A stretch of DNA of 52,700 nucleotides from Bacteroidales bacterium (lineage in GTDB: Bacteria; Bacteroidota; Bacteroidia; Bacteroidales; PWNQ01), in contig JAIPBW010000014.1 of the NCBI GenBank assembly GCA_021738505.1, positions 1 through 52,700 of the forward strand, read 5' to 3'. The notes below the pieces were generated by a model. It saw only the letters and a program-made list of their open reading frames with translations. It had not been told where the DNA came from and made no database searches. Each line of letters begins with the position of its first letter. Position 1 is the first letter of the stretch. The translations under genes were made by a program, and so were the position numbers. This document shows positions 26,158-35,635 of the stretch, one piece after another.

Positions 26158-26853
26158 ATGAAAGAATATAAATATTTATTTATTGATTTAGACGGTACCA
26201 TGTGGGACTTTGCCCAAAATGCAAGAACCACTTTGTATGAGATCTTTGATTTCCACAACTTTAAAAATTCCGGGGTGGAAAGCTTTAATACATTTCTATC
26301 TATTTATCAGAAAATCAATACAGACTTATGGGCTTTGTTCCGGGAAGAAAAAGTCAGTAAAGACTTTCTGAGCGTTGAACGATTCCGGAAAACATTAGCT
26401 CAATTATCTCAGGATGAAAATAAAGCCAACCAAATGGCTCAGCAATATTTATCATGGAGTTCGGAAAAAACACAACTCTATCCGGGTGTTATTGATACAT
26501 TGGAACATCTTCAAAAGAAATATACTTTGCATATCCTAACCAATGGTTTTAATGAGGTGCAATATAAAAAAATAGAAAACAGCGGATTATCGCCATATTT
26601 TCATACAATAATCACTAGTGATGATGCCGGAGCTAAAAAGCCGGAAAAACAATTCTTTGATTACGCCTTTTTACATACTCAGGCAAAACCCGAGCAAACA
26701 TTAATGATTGGTGATAATGAAGAGGTAGACATTGCCGGGGCTATAAAGGCAGATATTGATCAGGTTTTTGTCAATATGGACAAACGTCAGGTTCCCGGGC
26801 TGAATCCGACGTTTGAAATTCAAAATTTCTCTGAATTAAAAACCATGTTATAA
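26158..26853 (+). CDS. YjjG-family noncanonical pyrimidine nucleotidase (HAD)
   Basis: This 231-residue HAD hydrolase has the catalytic motif FIDLDGTMWDF (Asp10 and Asp12), a helical cap, motif II HILTNGF and the motif III/IV region KKPEKQFFDYA and MIGDNEEVDIAGA. It matches the YjjG group, which dephosphorylates noncanonical pyrimidine nucleotides and so sanitises the nucleotide pool. The frame extends upstream to ATG 26017, but those 47 residues are low-complexity and unlike the family. ATG 26158 directly precedes MKEYKYLFIDLDGT, the expected N-terminus. Confidence 0.9.
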   Translation: MKEYKYLFIDLDGTMWDFAQNARTTLYEIFDFHNFKNSGVESFNTFLSIYQKINTDLWALFREEKVSKDFLSVERFRKTLAQLSQDENKANQMAQQYLSWSSEKTQLYPGVIDTLEHLQKKYTLHILTNGFNEVQYKKIENSGLSPYFHTIITSDDAGAKKPEKQFFDYAFLHTQAKPEQTLMIGDNEEVDIAGAIKADIDQVFVNMDKRQVPGLNPTFEIQNFSELKTML

Positions 26854-26950
26854 CTTGCACCTGGCCTGCATCTTTTATAAAAAATATTTTTTTGCATGAA
26901 GGGCAGCAGCCATCAGATACTAAACCATAAAAATTTATTTTTGGGCGGAT

Positions 26951-27622
26951 TTATTTTCGTGCTAATTCCGCAATAACTGTCTTTCCGGCACTAACAGTCG
27001 TATTGATATCGACTTTTATTTTTGCTGTAGCAGGTAAGAAATGATCTACTCTGGATCCGAATTTTATAAACCCCAAAGGTTGTCCTGCATAAACTCCTGT
27101 ATTTTGTCGTGCATAATTTACTATTCGCCGGGCTAAAATCCCCGCGATTTGTCTAATCCATATTGTCTGGCCATCGTCAGAAACCATCTTTACCGTGTTG
27201 CGCTCATTTTCATCGGATGCTTTCGGATTATAAGCAGGTAAGAATTTCCCTTTTTGGTATTCCACACCAGTAACTTTGCCTGCCACGGGATATCGATTCA
27301 TGTGCGTATCAAAGGGCGACATAAACACGGATACCTGCCAGGCCATATTGTCCGGAAAACTTTCATGCTCGACTTGTTCAACAGCTACAACTTTACCATC
27401 GGCTGAACTGATAATTTCCCCCGGATTAGCTCTTACATCTAAAACAGGCACCCGGAAAAAAAAGATAACCCATATGATAAGAGTAAGAATAACTGCAGTT
27501 ATTAAGGCAGATATCCATAAAGCTGCAATCATCACCCATGAGGCATAAAGCAGCATTGCTCCAAAACTCAGAGCTATAAAAATTGAAGGTGTCCCTTCTT
27601 TGTTAATTGTATATTTTGTCAT
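26951..27622 (-). CDS. psd: Phosphatidylserine decarboxylase proenzyme
   Basis: This 223-residue protein is the short Psd type. It has two N-terminal membrane helices (about 12-56), the catalytic-domain segment SVFMSPFDTHMNRYPV, and the self-cleavage site FGSRVD, where Ser190 would become the pyruvoyl group. It makes phosphatidylethanolamine from phosphatidylserine in the inner membrane. It follows cdsA by 27 bases, linking two consecutive steps of phospholipid synthesis; the phosphatidylserine synthase gene is not in the window. Confidence 0.95.
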   Translation of the reverse strand: MTKYTINKEGTPSIFIALSFGAMLLYASWVMIAALWISALITAVILTLIIWVIFFFRVPVLDVRANPGEIISSADGKVVAVEQVEHESFPDNMAWQVSVFMSPFDTHMNRYPVAGKVTGVEYQKGKFLPAYNPKASDENERNTVKMVSDDGQTIWIRQIAGILARRIVNYARQNTGVYAGQPLGFIKFGSRVDHFLPATAKIKVDINTTVSAGKTVIAELARK

Positions 27623-27649
27623 TTTAATGTTAATATCGTTGTTACTTTA

Positions 27650-28468
27650 TTACAGACTGATAATCAAAGTCAAATATAACCAAATTATCGGAGCTGCAAC
27701 AATCAAACTATCAAACCGGTCAAGAACACCTCCATGCCCGGGTAAAAATTTACCAGAGTCTTTAACTCCTGCTTTGCGTTTAAGTAATGAAGCCAGATAA
27801 TCGCCGGCAATAGCAGATAAGGCGGTTATTAAAGCAAAAAAGATCCAGGCAGCAAGTCCTATAAATGAGTATATTGATGCAAATATAATTCCTGAAATAA
27901 TTGTAAAAACAACTCCCCCGACACTGCCTTCCCAGGTTTTTTTCGGAGAGACTTCAGGAAATATCAATGTCTTCCCGAACAATCTTCCCGATAAATAAGC
28001 AAATGTATCATTAACCCAAACCATAACAAGCACAGCAAAAAATACAGAATGAGAATAGTGATAATCAGCTACCGGGTTAAACATTAGTAAGGCCATAGCC
28101 ACAAATCCCAGACCCGGATAAATAATCGTCTTTAACCAGCTTTTAAATAAACCTAAAGATACGTGTGAATGATAAGAACAATAGAATACAATGATTAAGG
28201 GAAAGATCAGATTTACAAGAAATAATGTTCCCGGCATCAAATCAAAAGAAAAAAAAGCTGTTGAAAGGAATAGCCCTCCCACAGAAAATGTATTTACAAG
28301 CTTAATAACCTTATTTTGGTTATTTAGAAGATTATTAAATTCATATGCGGCTCCAATACTAAACAGTAAAAACAAGACCGTAAATAAGTAGAAACTCCAT
28401 AATATTGAAGTCAAAATAGCTCCAACAAACAAAGCTCCATATAACGTTCTTTGCCAAAAATTACTCAC
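27650..28468 (-). CDS. cdsA: Phosphatidate cytidylyltransferase
   Basis: CdsA converts phosphatidate and CTP to CDP-diacylglycerol. The 272-residue protein is almost all membrane helices and carries the family signature near the C-terminus (SALIAGDYLASLLKRKAGVK, then DSG and PGHGGVLDRFDS). The frame is open back to 28543, but I place the start at the GTG at 28466-28468. That gives VSNFWQRTLYG as N-terminus and an eight-base overlap (GTGAGTAA) with the DUF2007 gene, a normal translational-coupling arrangement. The longer start would overlap that gene by about 80 bases and adds non-membrane residues. Confidence 0.92.
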   Translation of the reverse strand: MSNFWQRTLYGALFVGAILTSILWSFYLFTVLFLLFSIGAAYEFNNLLNNQNKVIKLVNTFSVGGLFLSTAFFSFDLMPGTLFLVNLIFPLIIVFYCSYHSHVSLGLFKSWLKTIIYPGLGFVAMALLMFNPVADYHYSHSVFFAVLVMVWVNDTFAYLSGRLFGKTLIFPEVSPKKTWEGSVGGVVFTIISGIIFASIYSFIGLAAWIFFALITALSAIAGDYLASLLKRKAGVKDSGKFLPGHGGVLDRFDSLIVAAPIIWLYLTLIISL

Positions 28469-28673
28469 TCTTCGAAATATTTGAGATAATGTATTTTGCC
28501 TTAACAACCTCCGCAGCCTGAACATACAACTCGATTTCTCCAAAGAGATAGGCTGAGTCTTGTTTATTCAGGCTTTTGCATTCGATGCCACTATCAATTA
28601 ACTTTGTTCTTATCAATTCCGCATCAAACAAATCACCTGAGGCATAAACTTTTTTCCATTCCGGATTGCTCAT
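28461..28673 (-). CDS. DUF2007-type small protein
   Basis: This 70-residue protein reads WKKVYASGDLFDAELIRTKL followed by IECKSLN and ELYVQAAEVVKAKYI. This is the DUF2007 pattern, a small ferredoxin-like alpha/beta domain annotated as a putative signal-transducing protein. Its function is not known. It sits between ftsH and cdsA, with its stop codon inside the cdsA start, so it is translated in the same operon. Confidence 0.82.
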   Translation of the reverse strand: MSNPEWKKVYASGDLFDAELIRTKLIDSGIECKSLNKQDSAYLFGEIELYVQAAEVVKAKYIISNISKSE

Positions 28674-28754
28674 CTACTTGCCTTTAATTTTTTCAATTTT
28701 CTATTTTACTGATAACAATTTTGAGCATCAGAGATACATCTTGCTTTCCGAAAG

Positions 28755-30950
28755 TTATTCTTTCTTATCCTTATCTGATTTTTCATCCTTATCCTCTTCG
28801 CTATCAGACTTATCCTTTGTCTCTTGATCTGAAGATGGCTTTTTAACTTCGTTGTCTTGCTTCTCTGAAGTTTCTGAATGACCGGAAGAATCATCTGTAT
28901 CTTTTTCTTTAGACGTTTCTGTTTCTTCTTTCTTTTCTTCTACATCTTCATCCTCATCGATTTGAATATTAGCTTTACTAATCGCACTCAGAATATCTTC
29001 ATCTTCTTCCTTATCGCTCCACTCTCTTTCACCAAAGATTCTTTGCACGTCATCTCTGAATATAACTTCTTTCTCCAGTAACGTTTTTGCTAATTCTAAC
29101 AGTTGCTCTTTGTGGTCTCTCAATATTTTCTTAGCATTTTCATATGCATCTTCTATCACTTTACTAATTTCTTCATCTATAACCTGAGCAGTTTTCTCGC
29201 TGTATGGCTTAGTAAAGGAATATTCACTTCTTCCAGAAGAGTCATAAAAACTAATATTTCCTATACGTTCATTCAATCCAAAATAGGTCACAATGGCATA
29301 GGCTTGCTTCGTAACCTTTTCCAAATCATTTAAGGCGCCTGTGGAAACTTTATTAAAAATAATTTCTTCGGCAGCTCTACCCCCCAGAGCAGCAGTAATT
29401 TCGTCAAACATTTGATCATAAGTTGTAATCTGACGTTCTTCCGGGAGATACCAAGCTGCTCCAAGGGCTTTTCCTCGCGGTATAATGGTAACTTTCACCA
29501 ATGGCTGCGCATACCGAAGCATCCAGCTAACCGAAGCGTGGCCGGCTTCATGAAACGCAATAACTTCTTTTTCTTGTTTGGAAATAATTTTATTTCGTTT
29601 TTCCAAACCGCCAATGATACGGTCGATAGCGTCAATAAAATCCTGCCGAGTAACTTTAGTATGTTTATTACGTGCACCAATAAGTGCTGCCTCATTACAT
29701 GCATTGGCAATATCTGCACCGGAGAATCCGGGCGTCTGTTTAGCCAACAGCTCTAAGTTCACGTTCTCTCCTAACTTTAACTCTTGCGTATGAACACCAA
29801 ATATCTGTTTTCTTTCTTTTAAGTCAGGTAGTTCAACATGAATTTGTCTGTCAAAACGTCCGGCCCTCAACAGAGCTTTATCCAACATATCAGCGCGGTT
29901 GGTAGCAGCCAGGATAATAACTCCTGCATTGGATGAAAAGCCATCCATCTCAGTGAGCAACTGGTTAAGTGTATTTTCCTTTTCATCATTTGACCCTGCC
30001 ATAGGATTCTTTCCTCTGGCGCGGCCAATTGCATCAATTTCATCGATAAAGATAATACAGGGGGCTTTTTCTTTGGCTTGCTTGAAAAGATCGCGAACAC
30101 GCGAAGCTCCCACCCCTACGAACATTTCTACAAAATCAGATCCGGACATAGAAAAGAAAGGAACCTGTGCTTCTCCGGCAACAGCTTTTGCTAACAGCGT
30201 TTTTCCGGTACCCGGAGGGCCGACTAATAATGCACCTTTGGGAATTTTTCCGCCTAAGCTGGTATATTTTTCCGGTTCTTTCAGGAAATCTACGATTTCC
30301 ATGATTTCAATCTTTGCTTCTTCCAGACCGGCAACATCTTTGAAATTGACATTAATACTGGTTTTCTTATCAAAAATCTGGGCTTTGGATTTACCCATAT
30401 TAAACATCTGACTACCACCGCCGCCACCGCCGCGGCTCATCATACGCATAAGGAAGAACCAGAGAGCAACTAAGAAAAGAATAGGTATGAGCCAACCTAA
30501 AATTTCAGTTCCCCAATTTCGACGTTTTTCGCCTTTTACGTGTGGCCAATAGCTTAAATCTGTATCGTTTTGCAGTTCTTTCAAATCATCCATGAAGCTT
30601 TCCACCGTAACAAATTCATATTTGTAATGTGGACCTGAAGAACCCTCCATAAAACCCTGATCACGTAAATCTTCATATCTGGATTTTTGCTGAAGTTTGT
30701 CTTCCAGTATTGTTATTTCTGCATATTCTTCATTAACAACAATGATCTTTTTAACATCCTCATCTTTTATCATGTCTCTGAGTTCACTCCAGCCAATATC
30801 CTTCAGTGCTCCCTGCATGCTGAATATCTGAAGCAAAATGAAGAGCAGTGCAATTGCACCATATATCCAATAAAAATTATTATTCTTCTTTTTTGGATCT
30901 TCAGACCCGCTATTTTCGGGTACTTTATTTTCCTTGTTATTTTCTGCCAT
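28755..30950 (-). CDS. ftsH: ATP-dependent zinc metalloprotease FtsH
   Basis: This 731-residue membrane protease has two membrane helices (about 27-45 and 149-171) flanking a periplasmic domain, a Gly-rich stretch (173-180), an AAA module with Walker A GPPGTGKT (244-251), Walker B IIFIDEID and the SRH region, and the zinc site HEAGH (467-471) with a third ligand likely at Asp542. It degrades membrane and regulatory proteins as a hexamer. After about residue 663 comes a disordered, strongly acidic/Lys/Ser tail of about 65 residues, longer than in many homologues. It is downstream of rsfS by 11 bases. Confidence 0.96.
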   Translation of the reverse strand: MAENNKENKVPENSGSEDPKKKNNNFYWIYGAIALLFILLQIFSMQGALKDIGWSELRDMIKDEDVKKIIVVNEEYAEITILEDKLQQKSRYEDLRDQGFMEGSSGPHYKYEFVTVESFMDDLKELQNDTDLSYWPHVKGEKRRNWGTEILGWLIPILFLVALWFFLMRMMSRGGGGGGSQMFNMGKSKAQIFDKKTSINVNFKDVAGLEEAKIEIMEIVDFLKEPEKYTSLGGKIPKGALLVGPPGTGKTLLAKAVAGEAQVPFFSMSGSDFVEMFVGVGASRVRDLFKQAKEKAPCIIFIDEIDAIGRARGKNPMAGSNDEKENTLNQLLTEMDGFSSNAGVIILAATNRADMLDKALLRAGRFDRQIHVELPDLKERKQIFGVHTQELKLGENVNLELLAKQTPGFSGADIANACNEAALIGARNKHTKVTRQDFIDAIDRIIGGLEKRNKIISKQEKEVIAFHEAGHASVSWMLRYAQPLVKVTIIPRGKALGAAWYLPEERQITTYDQMFDEITAALGGRAAEEIIFNKVSTGALNDLEKVTKQAYAIVTYFGLNERIGNISFYDSSGRSEYSFTKPYSEKTAQVIDEEISKVIEDAYENAKKILRDHKEQLLELAKTLLEKEVIFRDDVQRIFGEREWSDKEEDEDILSAISKANIQIDEDEDVEEKKEETETSKEKDTDDSSGHSETSEKQDNEVKKPSSDQETKDKSDSEEDKDEKSDKDKKE

Positions 30951-30961
30951 ACTTTTTTATT

Positions 30962-31342
30962 CTAATAATTATCTTCTAATTCATGCTTTTCAGCATCTGC
31001 CCATACATCTTCCAGTTGATAAAAGGACCTCATATTTTCAACAAAAACATGAACAACAACATCGAAATAATCCAGGAGAATCCACTCTGCATTTTCCCGA
31101 CCTTCAATATGAAATGGTTTTGAATTTGCCCTTTCTCTCACTGTTTCCTCCACATAATCTGCTATTGCTTCAACCTGTACCTTGGACGATCCATGGCATA
31201 TAACAAAGTAATCACAAACAGCGTTATCCAGTTTTTTCATATTTAAAGTGACAATATTTTTGCCTTTTTTATCCTGAATCCCCTCAATAATATGATTAAC
31301 AAGTTCTGTTGAATTTGGTTCTTGTTTTTGGTCTGATTTCAT
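30962..31342 (-). CDS. rsfS: Ribosome silencing factor RsfS
   Basis: This 126-residue protein is RsfS (RsfA/Iojap), which binds L14 and blocks subunit joining under starvation. Family features include the DAVCDYFVICHGSS-type strand, VQVEAIADYVEE, the ENAEWILLDYFDVVVHVF core and YQLEDVWADA. The frame is open upstream to 31432, but ATG 31342 follows a consensus -7 box at 31362-31369 and gives the usual length, so I use it. It heads the ftsH operon. Confidence 0.93.
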   Translation of the reverse strand: MKSDQKQEPNSTELVNHIIEGIQDKKGKNIVTLNMKKLDNAVCDYFVICHGSSKVQVEAIADYVEETVRERANSKPFHIEGRENAEWILLDYFDVVVHVFVENMRSFYQLEDVWADAEKHELEDNY

Positions 31343-31361
31343 TCGCACTCGTTTTGTTTTA

Positions 31362-31369
31362 CAAAAATA
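31362..31369 (-). promoter_or_regulatory. rsfS-ftsH operon -7 box
   Basis: Reads TATTTTTG on the minus strand, an exact TAnnTTTG, 20 bases before the rsfS ATG. It lies within the longer open frame and so argues against the upstream start. Confidence 0.55.
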
Positions 31370-31521
31370 ACTATTTTTAGCAACCTGTATCAGTAATCTA
31401 TTTCTTGAACATGCATTGTTTTTGAAAAACAATCATAAAACTACATCCAACTATATATCAATTATTTCACACAACTATGTCTTTTGCTTTTGCTGGCTAA
31501 AATTTTTAAATGTAAATCACC

Positions 31522-32253
31522 ATGCTACATTATATCGATCGCATTAATTCTACCAATCATTATGTTAAAGACCTATTGCAAAAATCTTACCCCGAAGAAC
31601 TTAGCATGTTCATTGCCAAAGAACAAACTCAGGGTCGTGGCCAACAGGGTAATTATTGGTTTAGCGATACGGGCAAAAACCATACCGGGACTATCGTATT
31701 TTATCCCGTCGAACTTCCCCCGTCCCTACAATATCAACTGAGTAAACTCCTTTCGCTGGCTATTATAAAAACTTTACATCATTTTGTCCAATCGGACAAC
31801 CTGTCAGTAAAATGGCCTAACGATATTTATTATGGCAATCAAAAAATTGCCGGGATACTTATTGAGTCCTCTATTTTGGGGAATCAATTTGAATATGTAA
31901 TCGGCGGTATTGGTATAAATATCAACCAGGACTATTTCCCGGATTATTTGCCCAATCCCATTTCACTTAAAATGATAACCCAAAAACATATTGCTTTAGA
32001 TCAATTTAACAGGCTTTTGCACAGAGAAATTCAATCGATGTATAAGCACACAGATCTTCTTAAAAAACATATTGACCATGATTTTCTCAACCGCCTATAT
32101 TTAAGGAATACACTTGCTACCTTTAAATCCGGGGGGCAGATTTTCAAAGCATACATCAAGGATGTGGATTCTTACGGGCGTTTAATCTTAAAACGTGAAG
32201 ACGGCCAACAACTCGTTTATGCTTTTAAAGAAATTGAATATCTCCGGGATTGA
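31522..32253 (+). CDS. birA: Biotin-[acetyl-CoA-carboxylase] ligase
   Basis: This 243-residue enzyme attaches biotin to carrier proteins such as the one at 7192-7518. It has the biotin-adenylate loop GRGQQGNYW (38-46), KWPND (97-101) and GGIGININ. It lacks an N-terminal helix-turn-helix, so it is a monofunctional ligase and not a repressor. It is divergent from rsfS and converges on pyrE with only 47 bases between stops and no clear hairpin. Confidence 0.94.
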   Translation: MLHYIDRINSTNHYVKDLLQKSYPEELSMFIAKEQTQGRGQQGNYWFSDTGKNHTGTIVFYPVELPPSLQYQLSKLLSLAIIKTLHHFVQSDNLSVKWPNDIYYGNQKIAGILIESSILGNQFEYVIGGIGININQDYFPDYLPNPISLKMITQKHIALDQFNRLLHREIQSMYKHTDLLKKHIDHDFLNRLYLRNTLATFKSGGQIFKAYIKDVDSYGRLILKREDGQQLVYAFKEIEYLRD

Positions 32254-32300
32254 TAGCATCATGACAAGTTCTTAAAACTTTTCATTTGATCAGTATTACT

Positions 32301-32939
32301 TCATCCCCAGTTTGCAGGATCTTCGCGCCATTTAGCCAAAGATGCCATATCTTCTTTCTTTATATAATCATTTTCCTTTGCATGTTTCAAAAGAGTATCA
32401 TAGTCGGAAAGCGTATATAATTTGCAGTCTTCGTCCTTAAAGCTATCAATTGCTTTTTGAAAACCATAAGAAAATATAGCTACCATGCCTTTTACTTTGC
32501 ACCCTTCATTGCGCAATGCTTTAACAGCATTAAGGCTACTTTTTCCTGTTGATATTAAATCTTCAATAACAACAACAGATTGTCCTGTTTCCAATAATCC
32601 TTCCACCTTATTTTCCAGGCCATGAGCTTTAGCAGAGGAACGCACGTAAACAAATGGTTTCCCTAACTCCTGGGCAACAAGGGCTCCCAGGGCAATTCCT
32701 CCGGTAGCAACTCCGGCAACCACATCGACTCCTTCAAATTCATCCTGAATGATTTTACTCATCTCATGACGAAGATATGTTCGGATAATCGGAAACGATA
32801 AAGTCTTTCGATTATCACAATAGATAGGCGATTTCCATCCGGATACCCATGTAAACGGATTAGCATTATTTAATTTTATTGCTTTTATTTGCAATAAAAA
32901 TTCGGCAGTTTTTTCTGCGATTTCATCATTGTAAAGCAT
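32301..32939 (-). CDS. pyrE: Orotate phosphoribosyltransferase
   Basis: This 212-residue enzyme joins orotate and PRPP to form OMP in pyrimidine synthesis. It has the PRPP-binding motif VVVIEDLISTG (about 122-132), the KSPIYCDNRK segment and GVATGGIALGALVA. The length is normal. It starts five bases from the divergent NUDIX gene, so its promoter must lie inside that gene; a GAAAAATA (minus TATTTTTC, one mismatch) at 32970-32977 is a candidate. Confidence 0.95.
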   Translation of the reverse strand: MLYNDEIAEKTAEFLLQIKAIKLNNANPFTWVSGWKSPIYCDNRKTLSFPIIRTYLRHEMSKIIQDEFEGVDVVAGVATGGIALGALVAQELGKPFVYVRSSAKAHGLENKVEGLLETGQSVVVIEDLISTGKSSLNAVKALRNEGCKVKGMVAIFSYGFQKAIDSFKDEDCKLYTLSDYDTLLKHAKENDYIKKEDMASLAKWREDPANWG

Positions 32940-32944
32940 CGGCT

Positions 32945-33574
32945 ATGATTTGTATTTATGTTAACTCACGAAAAATAGTTTTAAACTCCCACTTTAAAGA
33001 TACAAAAAAAACTAATTCCTTTCAAATAAATGATATTTCTACATTAAAAAATATCACAAAAAAATTTCTCAAGGGAGAGATTAATACGGATGAACTTCAT
33101 TTACAGGGTAATACCAGAACTATTTACAACAATTTTATTTATCTTTATCCTCAATTGGATGCTGCCGGCGGAGCAGTATTTAATCAAAACAAGGAATTAC
33201 TCATGATCTACCGGCGGGGTTTTTGGGATTTACCAAAAGGAAAAACTGAGCCGGGAGAGTCTGATGAGCAATCGGCAGTAAGGGAAGTGGAAGAAGAAAC
33301 AAGTATACAAAAACCTGAAATTATTCAGTCCTTACCCGACACTTATCATATGTATCGCATTGATGACCAATGGGTAACAAAAAGAACCCGATGGTTTCTT
33401 ATGGCTACAGAGAACCAGCCTCTGAAACCTCAAACCGAAGAAGATATCGAACTTGCACAATGGGTTAACATCAATAAACTGGATACCAAACTCAAACAAA
33501 CTTACGATTCTTTACAACCGCTCATAATCAATGCAATTCAAGAAGTGGATTCGGGGAAGAATATCATAAAATAA
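32945..33574 (+). CDS. NUDIX hydrolase
   Basis: This 209-residue protein has an N-terminal region of about 90 residues (ICIYVNSRKIVL onward) and a NUDIX domain with the box GKTEPGESDEQSAVREVEEE, which fits the GX5EX7REUXEEXGU consensus except at the final glycine region (EEETSI). It hydrolyses a nucleoside-diphosphate-linked compound whose identity is not evident. The frame extends to 32879 inside pyrE; ATG 32945 is preferred because it does not overlap pyrE. The back-to-back pairing with pyrE recurs in Bacteroidetes as I recall, hinting at a nucleotide-related role. Confidence 0.85.
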   Translation: MICIYVNSRKIVLNSHFKDTKKTNSFQINDISTLKNITKKFLKGEINTDELHLQGNTRTIYNNFIYLYPQLDAAGGAVFNQNKELLMIYRRGFWDLPKGKTEPGESDEQSAVREVEEETSIQKPEIIQSLPDTYHMYRIDDQWVTKRTRWFLMATENQPLKPQTEEDIELAQWVNINKLDTKLKQTYDSLQPLIINAIQEVDSGKNIIK

Positions 33575-33600
33575 CCAAAAGCTATCTTTTCATTTCCCGA

Positions 33601-35010
33601 TTAATGCTTCCTTTTCTGATTTAATCGTTTATAGATTTTTTTTAACCCCCCTTCACTTAACTTGGGAAAATATTTTTGAATAATTTCTCCATCCGGTCCT
33701 ATTAGCATAAATCGTGGGATCGTTGGAATATTGAATTTCTTAGTGATTTTATACTGATGAGCAAAATGAGCTAAATCCCAGTTATAGTCGTTCGATTGTA
33801 CAAATTTTTCATAGTCCTGATAATCTTCATCTAAAAATATGCTTAATAAATAAATGTCATTTTTATGCTCGTTGTATAACTTCTTCATAACATCCATCTC
33901 CAGGACACACGCAAAACAATCGGTCTTAAAAAAACTAACTAAAAAATAGCGTCCCTGATAATCCTTAAAAGATACCGAATCGCCATTTGTCAATACAAAT
34001 TTAAAATCTCTATATCCCTTATTTTTTTCTTCTTTTAGTTTCGTATTAAGTCGCGAAATAATCTGCTTGTGTTGTTCGAATTTTGTTTTTTCAGCAATCT
34101 GCCCAAGCACTTTTATGACATTATCCTGCCCATAATCACTCTGATAATACAAATCTTCCAGCAATGCAATAGCCACTAATTCCCGAAGTTGCTCATTTCT
34201 GAACAAAGTATCTTTCCCTAAGGCTTCATCAAGCTGAAAGTACGATTTCTCTTTGTTGATACTGTTGGTCAAATCCCGATGCGTGATTTCTGCTGATTTA
34301 TCGGGTACATAAACGGAAGCAAATTTTTTCAGGAAACTCATATACTCCCGATGTCTGTATTTTATCTGCCGTTGAGCGAGAAGTTCTTCGCCAGTTTGTC
34401 GCATATTATAGACATAAATAGCCGTTGACAACTGCCCCAGGCGATAATCGGCATAGTCTTTTACATATTGGTTATCAACCTGATCTATCCATTTTTCAAT
34501 TTCAGTCTTCAAGGAATCATACATAGAAAAATTCCGTTGATAAAGGATCATCTTGATCTTGTTCTCGGGTAATATTGTGCCCGACACGGAGTCAAACCGC
34601 GAAATCATTTGGCCAACAGAAGAATCCTTCTCATTTTCAATTACCGCATCCAAAGGTTGTTCAAGAGGAAAGTACCCTTTTTTTCTTTCAACGCGTTTCT
34701 TATAATTAATCACAAGCTCTGCTGTAGAGCCAGGTTTAATATATAAAGATGTATGTTTGAAACCTATGGCAATTTTAAGCCTGTCAACTTGAGGCAGGAA
34801 GAATTTTAAATGAAAAGAACCATCTTTATTAATCTTAGTAGAAGCAATTACCTTTTCCGTCATGGATATATAATCCGCATATTGAATTACTTTTATCTCT
34901 CTTTCTTCACCATTTTTAACATTTCCCTTAATAACAGTATTTTCTGCTAACAAATGATTTCCCAAAGGAATAAAAAGCAAAACAAACACTATTTGCAGAA
35001 ATCTGGCCAT
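33601..35010 (-). CDS. TlpA-like thioredoxin-fold periplasmic protein
   Basis: This 469-residue protein has a signal peptide ending LLAE, an N-terminal beta-sandwich (about 25-105, the DUF4369-like region common in Bacteroidetes TlpA proteins), a long helical middle and a C-terminal thioredoxin fold. The redox motif is Cys365-x-x-Cys368 in TDCFAC and the cis-Pro loop is TIPRFMLIG. It is likely a periplasmic or membrane-attached thiol oxidoreductase; the physiological partner is unknown. It converges on the NUDIX gene with 26 bases between and has its own -7 box. Confidence 0.85.
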   Translation of the reverse strand: MARFLQIVFVLLFIPLGNHLLAENTVIKGNVKNGEEREIKVIQYADYISMTEKVIASTKINKDGSFHLKFFLPQVDRLKIAIGFKHTSLYIKPGSTAELVINYKKRVERKKGYFPLEQPLDAVIENEKDSSVGQMISRFDSVSGTILPENKIKMILYQRNFSMYDSLKTEIEKWIDQVDNQYVKDYADYRLGQLSTAIYVYNMRQTGEELLAQRQIKYRHREYMSFLKKFASVYVPDKSAEITHRDLTNSINKEKSYFQLDEALGKDTLFRNEQLRELVAIALLEDLYYQSDYGQDNVIKVLGQIAEKTKFEQHKQIISRLNTKLKEEKNKGYRDFKFVLTNGDSVSFKDYQGRYFLVSFFKTDCFACVLEMDVMKKLYNEHKNDIYLLSIFLDEDYQDYEKFVQSNDYNWDLAHFAHQYKITKKFNIPTIPRFMLIGPDGEIIQKYFPKLSEGGLKKIYKRLNQKRKH

Positions 35011-35047
35011 AATTTATTTTATCATCGTATCAACAATACGTTCAAAA

Positions 35048-35055
35048 CAAACATA
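35048..35055 (-). promoter_or_regulatory. -7 box of TlpA-like gene
   Basis: Reads TATGTTTG on the minus strand, an exact TAnnTTTG, 38 bases before the ATG at 35010 and directly after the coaD stop codon. Confidence 0.5.
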
Positions 35056-35526
35056 TTATTTCATGTCGATATTAATTTCTTCCGGTATAAATTGACTGGC
35101 ATCACCTCCGTGTTTCAAAATATCTCGCACTACGGAAGAGTTCATTGGTGTATGTTCCGGTTTTGTAAGCAAAAACACTGTTTCAATATTGGCGTATAAC
35201 ATTTTATTTACCTGACCGATACTACGTTCAAATTCAAAATCAGCAGATGTCCTCAGGCCTCGTAAAATATAGTTTGCACCAATTTGCTTACAATAGTTTA
35301 CCGTTAAACCTGTGAAGCTGTCTGCTTCAATATTTTTGTAGTCTTTAAATACAGTGTTAATCCATTCAAGGCGTTGTTCAATACTAAAGCAATGTTTCTT
35401 TTGAGCATTTTCGCCAATAGCAACAATGATTTTATCAAATATTTTTTCGGCCCGTAAGATAATAGACTTATGCCCAACGGTTATCGGGTCAAAGGATCCC
35501 GGAAAAACAGCTATTTTTTCATCCAT
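35056..35526 (-). CDS. coaD: Phosphopantetheine adenylyltransferase
   Basis: This 156-residue nucleotidyltransferase adenylates 4'-phosphopantetheine in coenzyme A synthesis. It has the N-terminal GSFDPITVGHKS motif (from residue 10), YILRGLRTSADFEFE and the C-terminal MNSSVVRDIL. The frame reaches a TTG at 35535, but ATG 35526 gives the usual MDEKIAVFPGSFDP start. It lies in a minus-strand run with a GNAT gene and rsmD. Confidence 0.95.
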   Translation of the reverse strand: MDEKIAVFPGSFDPITVGHKSIILRAEKIFDKIIVAIGENAQKKHCFSIEQRLEWINTVFKDYKNIEADSFTGLTVNYCKQIGANYILRGLRTSADFEFERSIGQVNKMLYANIETVFLLTKPEHTPMNSSVVRDILKHGGDASQFIPEEINIDMK

Positions 35527-35635
35527 AACAATCAATATTTATTTAAAAAGCAAAGATGGCAAATCTGAACTATTTTAAGCAAAGATCATGTAAATTTATC
35601 TGATTAGCAATTTTTTTTAGTCTTACCACCTTGCA

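Noticed and set aside
27650-28543. cdsA start at 28543
   Set aside because: It would overlap the DUF2007 gene by about 80 bases; the GTG at 28468 fits the family better.
29899-30411. Plus-strand open frame of 170 codons opposite ftsH
   Set aside because: It is antisense to the AAA domain and arises from the codon pattern of a conserved gene.
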